Of a stretch of DNA of 64,000 bases, positions 18,601 to 30,988 are shown in pieces (the stretch's first letter is position 1; every line of letters starts with the position of its first letter). The stretch lies in the NCBI GenBank assembly GCA_025345505.1, contig JANVCC010000030.1, positions 8,086,742 through 8,150,741 of the forward strand. Reading direction: 5' to 3'. Both the position numbers and the translations under genes were made by a program. The notes beneath the pieces were generated by a model. The model searched no databases, was not told where the DNA came from, and worked only from the letters and a program-made list of their open reading frames with translations. This DNA is from Todiramphus chloris collaris (lineage: Eukaryota; Chordata; Aves; Coraciiformes; Alcedinidae).

Positions 18601-21600
18601 CTTAAAGTTTAAAGCAGCCATTTCAACAGCAAGTCAAAAAGAATGTTGATGCTTGTCAAGCATCAACAGCAAGTCAAAAAGAATGCTGTTGATACTTGTG
18701 CTTTTGTGAAGCACTGAAATATTTAACTACTGAAACAACTTTAACTTAATGAGCAGATTCACTGTCTTGCATAGGAGATTCCTTTATTTTGCTGCCTAAC
18801 TTTTCCAATAAGAAAAAAAACAGTAATCTCACAATATTTTGTTATTCAACTTGACTGCCTAATTTGTTCAGAGGAACAAATTCACTGTCCCCTCTGTAGA
18901 GCTTACTGTGGTGAAGGTGCAATCCTTGTAATGTGCATAGTGATAATAAACCACATGGTAAAAATCACAGTAAGTTACAAAAAAAACATAAAAAAGCAAA
19001 AATCCCACCCTACTATTAATTAGTATATTACTTTATCATCCATCCCTGACAACACACACAGAGCAAAGCTGCTCCAAACCAGGGGCTCAATTAATTCTTC
19101 AGTAGCAATTGGAAGACATCCCAAGAAGCAGACGTAAGAAACGCAAACAAAAAAAATAATCTGCATTATACTCAGCAAGCACCAAGACTCTCTTACTCCC
19201 CAAGCAGGTAAGATTAGGGGAACTGAATTTTCTCCTAGTGCAAACAGGAATGGGGAGGGGAGGCAAAAAAACATATGCTGCAGCATATTGCCAGTGGGTG
19301 CTAGTGGAAAACTCTGTTTAAAGCTATCTACAGAAACCTTTTCTTCAGGAGACAGTTGCCTGGAAAATCTTATACACCAAAACTTAATACAAGGTGAATT
19401 AGTTGAGCTCTAGGTTAGCTCAACATCCTTATCACCATAAAAGTGACATTCTACATTAAAAAAAAAGACCAGCAATTCCACCCAAAGTATATCCATGTTC
19501 TGCAACAGGGAATACTATAGCCAAAGTTATCTGATTAGTCAAATTTCACAGGACTAAACAAGTTTCAACTTAAATTTATATCATCAACATTATCCACCTC
19601 AAGACAAGTTGTAAATCAGCTTGAGACAAGTTCTTCCTGGACATACTACACATACAACCACGCTGTCACCAGCTGCGTCACTCCCAGCTTGCAAGCAAGA
19701 ATTGCTCTGAACCCAAGTCTAGAGTAAGCCTGATGGGTTCAGCTTCAACTGAACCCAAAGTCCATGTGTTCTGATCAGCCTGTCCTCTACAGGAATCCCA
19801 AATCTCCATTCATCAAGTTCAGGATAATATTAACTTCAGTATTCACAGAGGGGGCACAAAGGCATTTTAAACTCTTATCAACCTTAGGTTAAAGAGTTTT
19901 CCTGTACCAGGAGTAGCAGCAAAGCCATTAATATTTACTTCAAGATCACTCTGAACATGATTCCTGAAGAGGAACAACATTTATTATGTCATGGGGAACA
20001 AACAACAGGAATTTCTGATAGCTTAAATAATGTCATTCCCATAGTATCTCAAATCACTTATGAAGGGGGGTAAAAGATCTCCAGACAAGAAAAACAAGAT
20101 TGTTCACATCCTCTAGGTCCCCAGAAAGCATTAAAGGAAAGACTTTCTTAACCGAGTATGGAACGCCTCTTTCAGGTTAAGAGTTTTCTGGAGATTGCAG
20201 AGAACTGTTAAGTCAACCATGAAGACTCCTGTATGATTACAAGTGAAAGGAACAGGATAAAAGAGTGACACGGTGCACACCAAGTCCTCAGAAGTTTTCA
20301 AGACTAATGAAACACTGGACACTGCAGCAGATGACCACCTGTTCCTGAAGCTTAGAGGCACTTATCACTCCATGTGTACTACGAGGCTTCTCAGCACATA
20401 CTCAATATCATAGCCTTAAATTCATACTATGCTCTTAAAAGAGTATTTTGACAATCACCAGAAGTCAACATTCCTTTTAACTCAAAAAGGCTTTGTAGCT
20501 TACTCTCTAAGGACTCCACTTTGGACATAATTTTTTGCTGATGCAAAGTTGTTTAACACCAAGACTCAGTATTTTCGTGTGCTACTGTACGTCTGGCTGC
20601 CTATTTCCTGGGTTTGCTGTCTGAATCCACCCTGTTCTCCCTGCAGCATGGAAGCTGGGCTAAGATTTCTCATAAAAGGACATTCTCAATCTCAGTTGCC
20701 TGTTAAGACTATGATATCAAGTACCTACAGTGTATTCACATGAGCTTAAATACGACTGCTGATTAAAAGCTAAACTATTACCATCTTATGTCAAAGGACA
20801 GCATCCTAAGACACAAGAAATATGAAGCAACTCTGAAGAAGGAATTCCAGAAGAGGTGAAGAGCACGTGCCAGAATACCCAGGCACAGAGATGATGAAAA
20901 ATCCAAGAACACAATAGCATGGGGCAAAAGAAGGAGGATACTCTGAAATCTTAAGAAACATAGTACTAACAATTCCTATCCCTGCAAAAATCAAATTATA
21001 CTCAAAAAGTGTGTCAGTAAAAACACCTGGCTTTCTATTAGAAAACAGAAAAAATCTCAAACCACAGTATTTTGAAGAAAAAAGTGTTAAAAAACATGAC
21101 AAACTAGAGAGCAACTGCAAAATCAGGAGTTTTGACAATCATAAAGGGGGAATCAATTCAGAGTCAAAAGTCAGAGGCATTTATTCAGAGGGGTAGACAT
21201 TTTTCTGTGCTAGGAATCAAATTCAAAGCAAGGGCTTTCAAACTACTCAGATCAGTCACCCCTGAAATGGAATCTTTGTGGACTACCTATTCTCACTCTT
21301 GTCTTGTTCACCAGTTAATTATAGACTATAGAGATCAAACAAGGAAATAATCAAGCAATGGCTTAAATACAGAGTACTGCACCTTCCTAAGAAATTTTAA
21401 CAGACAAAACTTCACTTTTCCAAAGACCACTAAACTGAAGTTACAGAATTTAGACACTTCTATTACAACACAGAAGGGGGTCCAAAGACTGTAGAAAATT
21501 TCAGTTATCTGAAAAACCTGTGTGATGATCCTGGATTTAACAAGTCCACTGACACCAACAGAACACCATATGAAAAAGATTTGCTCAAGTTTAAGATAAT

Positions 21601-24600
21601 AATTGAGCATGAATGAAATTTAAACTTTCTGCCAAGTCATTATGCTTCCAGAATGTCTTCCCCCTAAATCTATTGATCTCAGATTTTATGGGTTTTAATG
21701 GAGGCATACTCTTAGTTTTGCCTTCATATTAATGATAATTTTTTGTTGGTTTTTTTTTTTAATAAAAAGGATACTAACCTGTTCTTCTTCTGTAAAAGGT
21801 ACAAGTGCCAGTGGTGGCAGGGGCTCCTCTTGTAAAATAGGCAGAAACTCCTTATCCAGAAGGTCTGAAGGTATCTGTATGAAAGGAAAATAGCACACAA
21901 ATATACTTAAGTATTTGCATTGCAGTGATGATACCACATACTTGGACTTACAAAAAATTGTATCCTGTCAACTCTGTCTCCATCCACCCAGTACACCAGT
22001 ACTTGCCATAACATTTACAGGTGGTGGGTTTAACTCCACTGTAAATTTATACCCACCAGAAAAAAAATCTTATAGACAAAACATCCAAAGCACACATTAT
22101 AGCTGTGGGCAGTGAGAAGTATCAATATAATATACATGAAAATTCAAACTTACACACTGCTCCAGCTCAAATCTGAAGTAAAATCTCATCTGGTAAACTA
22201 AAACATTGCTTTCATGTAAATGTACTTTTATAGACAGGTTTTTATTTATATATTAAAAACCCTACCATATATAATGTGTTTCATTTGGTTTAAAGTCAGC
22301 ATTTCCAAATTACAACCAACAAGGAAAGTAAAACAAAAAACAAAATTAAGTGAAACTATAGGTACGGATTTAGTAAATAGAGAACACTGGTGATTTAAGT
22401 CAAAATCATTTTTAGCACTAATTTTTAATCAGTCCATCATCAGATGGAAGTTCCATCAGCAGAGGTGACCTTGAGCACGTGAAAAAGAAGCTGCAGCTTC
22501 AGCCAAGCAAGCTCTGATAAAGCCAACAGGTAACTGTTTCAAAAATATCTACCTTACCATAACCTCTAGTACTGTGAAAAAGGACTAGGGTACAAGAGAG
22601 CTTAAAAACATCACATCTAGTAGTTCACTTATAAACACTAAATCACATAATGCCTTGGGTTGGAACAGACCTTCAGGATCATCTAGTCCAACCTTTAGAC
22701 CCAACACTGCAAGCTCACCACTAACCCATGTCCCTGAGCACCAGGTCCACACCAGGTCCATTTAAATGCCTCCAGGGATGGCAACTCCACCACTGCCATG
22801 GGCAGTCCATTCCAATGTTGGATAACGCTTCAGTGAAGAAATGTTTCCCAATGTCCAGCCTAAACCTCCCCTGGCACAGCTTGCATCCATTCTCTCTGGT
22901 CCTGTCACACATCACCAGGTAGAAGAGCCTGTCCCCCTCCTCGCTCCAACCTCCTTTCAGGTAGCTGTAGAGAGCAATAAGGTCTCCCTCTGCCTCCTCT
23001 TTTCCAGACTAAACAGCCCCAGGATCCCACAGCCGCACCTCACAGGACTTGTGCTCTGAGCGCTTCACAAGCCTCGTTGCCCTTTTCTGGACACGCTCCA
23101 GCTCTTTTATATCCTTCTTAGAGTGAGGGGCCCAGAACTGATGACAATATTCCAGGTGTAACCTCACCAGTGCCAAGTACAGGGGGACGATCACCTCCCT
23201 ATTCCTGCTGGCCACGGTGTTACCAATACAAGCCAGGATGCCATTGGCCTTCTTGGCCACCTTCGTACGCACTGCTGACTCATATTTGGTCGACTATTGA
23301 TCAACACCCCCAGGTTCTTTTCCAGCTTGCAGCTCTCCATTCCCAAGTCTGTAGTTTACCATGGGGTTATGACCCAAGTGCAGGACCCAGCACTTGCTCT
23401 TGTTGAACCTCATGCAATTAACCTTGGCCCACTGATCTAACCTGTTTATGTCCTGCTGTAAAGCTTCTCTGCTCTCTAGCAGACCAACACACCCACCTAG
23501 CTTGGAGTGATCAGTAAATTTACTAATTTACTAAAACAGCATCAAGAGTCCTCTCAGTCTCAATAACCAATATTACTCAACAACACAGAAACACAAGTAT
23601 ATCAAAAGGAAGCCATACTTGAGTAGTAATGCCCTTCTGGCAAACACATGGGCAGAAAATACTGGTTTGGACCATTCATAACCATTGGAGAGCCTCTTGA
23701 AACACAGAATATTAATAGGTTGTTCTGAATCAGTCACAACCGCAGAGCTCTTAGCATCATCTGATACAACACACAAACTACAAAAAAGCAATGACCTCTG
23801 ACAGGCTGAATTATTCAACCATAATATTAAGGTTTAAATTGCAGCTTCTCGAAGCAGAGCAGGAGAATTCTGCATGTTAAAGCATGGCTTTAAGCTAGAA
23901 CACACTTAACAGCTTTAGAAAAATCTTTGAATCAACACCCTTGAATCCATGTATAAGCAACATAGTGCTCCCAGCACTGTATGAAAACATCAGCACAGGC
24001 ACAATAGGGTAAGACCATGGAGGTGAGTGGGCACATCCATATGCAAAGCTAAAGGTACAACCTCACACATTTTCTATCAGTCTCTCCCTGACTTGAGGGT
24101 AAGGCTCTCAAAGGGATTCAGACTTCGAAGTCACTATATGCCTGCTGCAGCACTAAACCAACTGCTGTCACCGTCTGCAGAAAAACCTGATGTTTACAAA
24201 TAAACAATGTATGAATCACGCCCAAAACACTCTCCGAAATGTGACTTGTGTATCACTGAGAACCTCTGTTTGAAACTATGCCAGAGGAAAGTTAGTGAAT
24301 TTTGACACCGCTCTTTTGTATTGCATGTGCTAGATTGTATTTGTGTCCCGAGTCCCAGAGAAGTCAACTACCTGAGGACTGCTCTCAGGGGGCTGGTTAC
24401 CTGCCACAGTGAACTGCCTTCAGTCAGCATAAATGGGGAGCTCTTGCCTTTTCTGGATGGTCTACTAATAGGATTTATTGCCCTTCAAGCTGAATCAAAT
24501 AACTATTTTACATTGTACTAAATAAAATCCTACTCTGAGGCAAACAAATCTGCAGACCTGTAAGGATTAACACTCAGTCATCTATGGCAGTGGGACTGAA

Positions 24601-27600
24601 TATGACAATCAGGTTTTTTTTTTATACTTGGGGGTACAGGAAGTTGTGCCTGAAGTGGCAAAAGCAATCAAAAAGCAATCAAACATAATGAACACAGTAA
24701 GAGTGGGATCAAATAAGCACACAGACAAAAAAAACCACCAAAATCAGACCTCTTCAGTTCTTTGCCAAGGGATACACAACTTCTTTGTCCATAATCACAA
24801 AACACAAATAACTCTTCCTAATCACAAGACTGTCATTAGGAAGACACACATCAAATTTTCTTCCTCTTCCGACTCACCTTATTATCCTTTAGAAAAAGTG
24901 CCAACATTTCTTCTCTCCCATAGCGATAGTCTGCTAGTTTGTACTTTGGCAAAGCCGGAGACAGGGGGGGGGATGTCACGCTCCCGCCACTAGACAAAGC
25001 TCGCAGCCTAAATCAAAACAGAAAAGCAATGAAAACTGAGTTGAGGAGAATGTCTTCATCTATGCCGTCATCCCTCTGCACACTTACAGATTTGACACAA
25101 ATTTAATAAATCCAGTACTCAAAGTAAATGAAAGACATTAACACTTCAAAACACTACAACTTGGTGCTTCAACAAGAAGAGTGAAAGGGCTTTCCTCATT
25201 TTTCCCATAGTCAGGAGAAAGAAAACCCATAAAGATTCCCAGGAGCACATCAAGGAATTCAACTCATTCACTGAAGATTTCTTATGTTGGCTATATAGCA
25301 AACTAGCTACACCCCTAAAGCCTTGACTAATCTATTAATGCTAGTTGCACAAAATCCAGTTACAAATCTTCTGTAGATATTACTGATGACATCTTTTCGA
25401 CAAGAAAAATTCTTGGGATAGTGCAGCAAACACTAATTTAAGGAAAAAGTTTGTTCAGATGTTTTGCAAATCTTAACAAACAGTACAGGACAGTAAATTC
25501 TGCAATGAAAATTATTCTTATGTCTCTGGAATCCTACTCTACTCTGAATGCCTTTTCCAGAACTTAAAAGCATTTTGCAGAGAGCACATACATCATTTAG
25601 CTTAACTATCTCAAAAAGAAAATAGATGTACAAAATAGAGCCACAGTTCAAGAAATATTTCAAGCAGAAATATAACTCACTGTAACAGATAAATATGCTA
25701 TTAAGCTTGGTCCCATCCCACACACGTAAGCTACTCAGCTTCTTGCAGGTAACAGCTTAGACTTGTGTGATATTATTCCATTCCACGCATGAATTAGTCT
25801 AGTTCTATACAATCATTTCCTCACCTACTCAGACATTTCCTCAGCTACCCAAATATCCTGTATTTTTAATTTTGAGGAATGCTTCACAAGGATGTATGTC
25901 AAGAAACAAAACCCACACCATTTTCTTCTATTCTCCTTGATACCCATCTTAGACAAGTAAAAATCTAAATTCAACAATCGTAAAATCCTTGGAAAGGAAG
26001 GTGTTCTAAACTACAACACCCATCAGGGGTTACCTTTCACCTAATTACTGAAGCATGCTTTGATTCATTTCATTGTTCCTTAAACAGAAAGGAAAAAGGA
26101 ATTTGGAAGTCAATGTTTATCTTATTTTTTTTTTTAGTTTGGTGCCACCCAGTGGCAGTTTCTTCACACACCACTTCCAAACAAAAAACGCCTGGAGAGG
26201 TATTTAGTCAAAGGATTAGATGGCTCAGGGCTACATTCAACTCCAGATCAAACATGACTGGGAGTTCCACTACTAAGCAATACAGCAGCATGCATAACAG
26301 ACATGACTATACCACAACCCAAAAGAAATAGTCTTAGAATTTTATTCCATTATTTCTGTAAAAAGAATAGTAACTCACTGAAATACAATACATACTTTCA
26401 CACATAATCTAACCTGGTTTTTAAACTAATGGAGACTCAACTCACTTCACTATGACACAGCAATCAAGTTACTGTTAAAATACATTCTTTTTTTAGAGTT
26501 GCCTTCTCCCTTCTCTTTTTTAATATAACTTTGGCTTCCATCCATCAATGAATCTAATCATGTCTGTCTCTTACACTGAAGAGCACTCCAGCATAAGATT
26601 GCTGCCTGGTGGGTGTATTTATAGATGGTGATAAAGTCATTCTTTAACCTTCTTTCACTCCAACAAAATAGACTGAGCTCTCATTGTTTTCTAGGCCACA
26701 AATCATGTCTTTCTTTTGTTGAATACTCTCCAATTTTTGTACATAGTGTATAAAAACATCTCAAAGTGAATGTTATTCCAGCAGTAGTCTTACCACATGC
26801 TATAAAGCAATTATATTTCCTATAACTATTCCACACTCCATTTACACGCTTAAGGATCACATCTCTTCAGAAACCACATCATCCAGCATCCTCGTTCATT
26901 AACTGCAGTCTCCAACACTTGAACACGAAATTGGATCAAACACTGAACAATAACCACACCTGTGTAATTACTCTTTAGCAAAAGCCAGGACAGCACACGT
27001 CAGACAGGCTGGAAAACTAACATCTGTTACACAATTACACGACATCATGGATTCCCTTGAACACAATAGCTCATTTTTCCTGACACTTTTCAGTGCACAT
27101 GTGCAGAAGACCAACATGAAACACGCACTTTTGCCATACTCCACATACAATTTTTTGGTTGCTTTTGATTTTTTTTTAATATTGGGAAAAAAAGCTTGCT
27201 TAGCTATAGATTTAAGTCCAGTAAGGAGAGTGTAACAGCTTCCTGATTAATACCTATCACACAGAAAGACCAAGTCAGTCATCTTTACTTACTTGGTGTA
27301 TATCCTTGAGAACAGAAGCATTATTCCTCCCTCAGAAACTTGGCAGCAATGAGAATATAATGCACGAGCGTAACACAAAACCCAACTCATTTCACACACA
27401 ATGCCAATTCACAAAGTGTAGGCTAACTTCATAATATTGCTTGCAAGTCACTGGCCAGGAATTGAGGTGAATCAGGATGAAACAAAGACATTATATCCCA
27501 TTCAGTCTTACAATCCATTCAGTGCCAAAGGACAGAAATTCGTATTGGTTTTTTTTTTTAATTTTAGACAAGGTTTCATAGTCTAATAAAAGAGAAACAA

Positions 27601-27647
27601 ACTCACCATTCAGGCCCAAAGTTAAGTGTCTGAGTTTCTGCTGCCAT
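9564..27647 (-). CDS. GIGYF2: GRB10-interacting GYF protein 2, N-terminal part (six coding exons)
   Basis: Six minus-strand coding exons (27607-27647, 24878-25007, 21779-21874, 17238-17346, 10177-10288, 9564-9604) join in frame to give the first 176 residues plus one base. All junctions are GT-AG and all phases agree. The product matches vertebrate GIGYF2: [14 protein letters not shown] start, then the 4EHP-binding segment with Y41, Y43, G44-E47, M48 and L49, an Arg/Gly-rich stretch ([14 protein letters not shown]) and [20 protein letters not shown]. Known role: a cytoplasmic scaffold that recruits 4EHP, DDX6 and CCR4-NOT to repress mRNAs, including mRNAs on stalled ribosomes. The GYF domain and C-terminal coiled coils lie outside the window on the left. 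GIGYF1 is the paralogue; the gene order with EFHD1 and KCNJ13 supports GIGYF2. Confidence 0.95.
9605..10176 (-). other. GIGYF2 intron (572 bp)
   Basis: This is the short intron between coding exons 5 and 6. On the plus strand it has poly(T) and poly(A) runs near 9709 and 9967. Nothing else was recognised. Confidence 0.8.
10177..10288 (-). CDS. GIGYF2: GIGYF2 coding exon 5
   Basis: The acceptor is TTTTCAG and the donor GTAACA on the minus strand. One carried base (G) plus this 112-nt exon reads [20 protein letters not shown], then [17 protein letters not shown] and AG of the next Arg codon. This is the conserved Arg/Gly-rich part of GIGYF2. An open frame in another phase covers the same bases and is a shadow. 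Confidence 0.94.
10289..17237 (-). other. GIGYF2 intron (about 6.9 kb)
   Basis: This AT-rich intron lies between coding exons 4 and 5. No exon, RNA gene or recognisable transposon was found. A short TA-rich microsatellite lies at about 16547-16566. Confidence 0.7.
17238..17346 (-). CDS. GIGYF2: GIGYF2 coding exon 4
   Basis: The exon follows TTGGCAG and ends before GTGAGC on the minus strand. It reads [20 protein letters not shown], then [16 protein letters not shown] and one base of a glycine codon, matching GIGYF2. It starts in phase 0 after the EEEQ end of exon 3 and ends in phase 1. The Arg/Gly run continues directly into exon 5. Confidence 0.95.
17385..17405. repeat. (AAAC)n microsatellite
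   Basis: About five copies of AAAC follow a short A run, just inside a GIGYF2 intron next to exon 4. On the transcribed (minus) strand this is a GTTT repeat. Confidence 0.8.
18497..18508. repeat. G12 homopolymer
   Basis: Twelve consecutive G on the plus strand, followed by a GT-rich stretch, inside a GIGYF2 intron. The length of such runs is error-prone in assemblies. Confidence 0.8.
18623..18685. repeat. 23-bp direct repeat with central palindrome
   Basis: A 23-bp unit (starting TCAACAGC, ending AGAATG) occurs at 18623-18645 and again at 18663-18685. Across the junction lies a perfect inverted repeat with 12-bp arms and one central base at 18644-18668 (inner arms TTGATGCTTG and CAAGCATCAA). 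Confidence 0.85.
21779..21874 (-). CDS. GIGYF2: GIGYF2 coding exon 3
   Basis: This 96-nt exon has phase 0 at both ends. It is preceded by CATACAG and followed by GTTAGT on the minus strand. It encodes exactly 32 residues, [20 protein letters not shown] then [12 protein letters not shown], essentially identical to mammalian GIGYF2. This region lies next to the 4EHP-binding motif and is highly conserved in the family. Confidence 0.96.
21875..24877 (-). other. GIGYF2 intron (about 3.0 kb) with a CR1 insertion
   Basis: This intron lies between coding exons 2 and 3. It holds a CR1 retroposon fragment at about 22641-23530. The rest is AT-rich and no other feature was recognised. Confidence 0.75.
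22641..23530 (-). mobile_element. CR1-type LINE, 5'-truncated 3' end
   Basis: The minus strand encodes broken reverse-transcriptase C-terminal sequence typical of CR1. It includes [20 protein letters not shown], a [14 protein letters not shown] segment, [20 protein letters not shown] and, further 3', KHFFTEA. The low-coordinate end has the usual CR1 3' tail (TTGGGTTGGAACAGACCTTC ... CATCTAGTCCAACC on the plus strand). Frameshifts and stops show an old, dead copy. The 5' boundary near 23530 is approximate. Confidence 0.9.
24878..25007 (-). CDS. GIGYF2: GIGYF2 coding exon 2 (4EHP-binding region)
   Basis: The acceptor is GATTTAG and the donor GTGAGT on the minus strand. One base completes W14, then the exon reads [38 protein letters not shown] and LKDNK. 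The Tyr-containing YRYGREEML stretch (residues 41-49) is the known contact for 4EHP (EIF4E2). A C/G homopolymer inside the exon (plus strand 24964-24972) encodes Ser-Pro-Pro. Confidence 0.96.
25008..27606 (-). other. GIGYF2 intron (about 2.6 kb)
   Basis: This AT-rich intron lies between the start-codon exon and coding exon 2. Nothing else was recognised. Confidence 0.75.
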
Positions 27648-27686
27648 TTTTTCCTGTTCTATTCCTCTTTTTTAAAAAGCTTGAAC
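27607..27686 (-). CDS. GIGYF2: GIGYF2 start-codon exon
   Basis: This exon has an acceptor (ATTTTTCAG on the minus strand), 39 nt of 5' UTR and an ATG at 27647-27645 in strong context (A at -3, G at +4). It encodes [13 protein letters not shown] plus two bases of W14 before GTGAGT at 27606. The start matches the known GIGYF2 N-terminus exactly. Because an acceptor precedes the ATG, at least one more 5' noncoding exon must exist upstream; the CpG island near 40 kb fits. Confidence 0.94.
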
Positions 27687-30600
27687 CTGAAAAATAAGAA
27701 TGTATACTATGAAAACAACTGGATTAATACAGTCCTTCACAAATTTCTTCACAATACAAAAGCACAGCTGGCCACACAAAGAAGCAAAAAAAAATTGACT
27801 GCATGGAAATTTTTTTTTTTTTAAGGAATCCGTTTCAGCTCTCCAACACAGACTAATTTACTAATATAGGAGTAACTGCATCAAGATTCCTTCCCTAAAC
27901 TCCTCTTTTAACAGCTCAAACTGGACACTGGATCAGGGTGTCTGAAGAAAAATTGTATAAACAGTCCCTTTTCAAATCAATGATTACTGCAAGACAACCA
28001 AACAGGGAGAATTTGATGCATAATCCTCTTCTGTACAAATAGTAATGCTTAATTAACAGAATTGCAGCTTCCTGACAATTATGAGAGGATAAAAAACCCA
28101 CTAGAATTACAGCAAGAAAGATTTGCCAGTTGAGTGGCAGAGTATTCAGGAAATTTCTACTGCCCATTCTTGAAAAATAAGCCTTCTAAACATTGTATAC
28201 ATCCAGTGCTGTTACTTCCTCCTATAATCCGCAGGCAGATGACAGTATTTCTCTCATTCTTGGTTTTATTAAGCAAAAAAAAAAATGCACAACTGCAGAA
28301 TCCAACTATTTTCATTCCTATTAGCCAAGGTCCCGAAGAAACTAGGGACGGTCAGATAAAGTTCCTATATATTGAATGTATGGGTAAAAGAAGATGAAGC
28401 CATACTGGATAGAAAGAACAAGACTAACAAGAAGCTATGAAGTTTATCAGAGCCAAGTCCAGTCCAGGCAGCTCTGGAGAAGTGACTTTTGCAGTAAGAA
28501 AACAGTTCTTTTGTTCCAGCAATGGCAAAATTTGGACCTGCAGAAGTAGTTTTGATTTTTGTTAAAAAAAAAAAAAAACAAATACACTGTAGCCAAAGGA
28601 AAAAGGATTTGAATTATTACCTACAGAAACTAGCAGAATAGACTTCAAGAACCCATAAAGACAGATGGTAGGGAGGGAGCTTTGCTGTATCAGAACTCTG
28701 TTCCTTAATATGTCCAAGGACTAAATAAGGAAAGTCACAAGTTTGTCTGTACTTCGCATGGAAAGGTGATAAAGAAAAGCAAAACATGGAGAGACAGAAG
28801 TGGAAATGGCATTAGTTACTGAAGACACACTAAAACAAAGGACAATTTTTTTTTTCTTATATATATGCTACTGAAGTAATGATATTAAAGTAAAAAAGTT
28901 TAAAAAAACCAAAACAGCCTAGAAGCTAGAAAATACAAAAAAAACCAAAAACCCCGTATTAAAACTGCTTGAAGAGATTTTACCCAAATCTTTTGGCCAG
29001 AAGACTATGAATAGTTGTAAAACTCCCTACAGCCTAAACCTAACAACCAACATTTGGCTCATGTATTTCTACTACATGCCATAGTAACTTTTTCCCCATA
29101 CGCAATATAATTTATATACAAATTGTAGTGTTTTTATTTTCACAGTAACCCTATATAATTAAATGTGATTATCCCCAGAAGCTAACAGAAAAATATCAAG
29201 CTATTCTCACAGGCCTAGTTTGACACGATTCTGGTCTGTTTGGATTGCCTTTCTGAAGCAGCTGATGTCTCATTATAACAGCATATAAATTAATCATTTT
29301 GCAAGTCAATATACAAGGATAGGTACCTAAAGACAACATACAGCAGGCACACATGGAAATATTGTGGAGCAATTTAATCAAACCATTGTGCACACTTCGG
29401 CAGAGACAAGCCTCTAACACAATTCCTAACATCTTTAATTGGATGGCTGTCCCTTCACTTCCTGCGATGCTGGGGTGGGGGGGAAAGCCTTCAGATCAAC
29501 CCTTATGGATCACCGGGGAACCTGGAGTCTTTAACCCCTAACATCAAAGCTATTTTAGTATTAGTAACACCAAAAAGGCTGGCACTGACAAACTGCAATG
29601 AAAACACAGCTGAAAAGCATCAAGGATAAAGCACTAAAAACCAGTTAGGACTGAGCAGTTTACTAGTTTTGGACCCAATGGACCCCATTTAATTAATCCT
29701 TTGGGTTGCCTTGCCCAAAATTGAGAATACCTTGTCTTTCTCTACTAGACTCCTAAGCACTTTAGTACCTACACACACACTCAAAGCCTGCTCACCTCAC
29801 ACTACTGAGCTGCAAAAGGGCTTTTTCCTTGTCCCTTGCCATGAAATTTCACTTCGGAAACATTTTGATGCTTCCTCTTCTTTGTTACTTCCTCCCTGAA
29901 CTTTTGACTATGAATTTGGAATTGAAATTAAGACATCTCTAAGTGAATGAAACTGTAGCTGAACAGGAAAAGAACCCAGAGTAAAAACAATATCTGCAGA
30001 TGATTTGAGTAGATTTAACAGGTGAATTTACTCTAATAGGCACCATTACCCAGAAATAAAGCATAAATGAAAAAAGTTACAGGCTAAGCTGAGAGAAAAC
30101 CCTTGGAAAGGAGGCACTCTCAAAACAGGTAATGTTTTGGCAGGAGGAAAAAGACTCAAGAAAGTTACAACAGCAAGTGTGCAAGAGGAACAAGCATAGC
30201 CACGTCAAAGCAGACAAGACAGGGAAAGCAGAACCAGGAACTGCTTCTGCTTCAGAAAGCAGCAGCCAAAAGGTGAGAGCACAGAGGCCAAACCAGAGAG
30301 AAACCTTTGACAGGGACTGCACAGCACACACGGTGTGCAAAGGAGAGGCTGTGCTAACTGGAAATGCAAGTTGCAGTGGACTTTGCAGCATACACACCAT
30401 GAAAGGAAAGAGTCAGGGTGAAGCAAGAAAAAGGGTGAGAAATTAAGAAAAGGGAACAAATGATCATGTCAAATTTAACTATTTTGGTCAAGGAGAAGGC
30501 ATGAAGCTATCAGATCTTTATTATATAGATCACTAAGCTCTAAACTTCAATATTAATAATTAAAATCTTAATTTCGGTATTTTTATCTATGCTGCCTCCT

Positions 30601-30975
30601 TACTAATCAAGGATGACAAATCACAAGAATAATACATACCAAAAACATTCACTCCTTGATACAATTTGAAGGAAAAGCCCCTTTCTCAACGGCTAGAGTT
30701 TGGTAAATTAAGACTTGGCACAAATTAACGGCTACTGATTAAGGAATCTGCACAGCCACAGATTTCATACAGGCAGAGAGCACATTAGGACAAGTCTCAA
30801 TCTGAAGCAAGAAACTGAAGCCATATTTTGATACTGTCCAGTTAGCACCACTGCTTGGACAAGAATGATACCTAAGGACTTCCCACTACTCCTACAAAGG
30901 GGAATCTTTTCTACAAACCAGATCAATCTTTCATCAATGTGCCAGTGCAATGCTACAAACAGTTGTGGTTTTCCT

Positions 30976-30988
30976 GGGGGGGGGGGGG
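30976..30988. repeat. G13 homopolymer
   Basis: Thirteen consecutive G on the plus strand (C on the GIGYF2 transcript) inside the 5'-UTR intron. Confidence 0.8.

Larger units (their letters stand above)
17347..21778 (-). other. GIGYF2 intron (about 4.4 kb)
   Basis: This intron lies between coding exons 3 and 4. It contains an (AAAC)n microsatellite at about 17385-17405, a run of 12 G at 18497-18508 and a local duplication with an inverted repeat at 18623-18685, listed separately. No gene was recognised. Confidence 0.7.
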
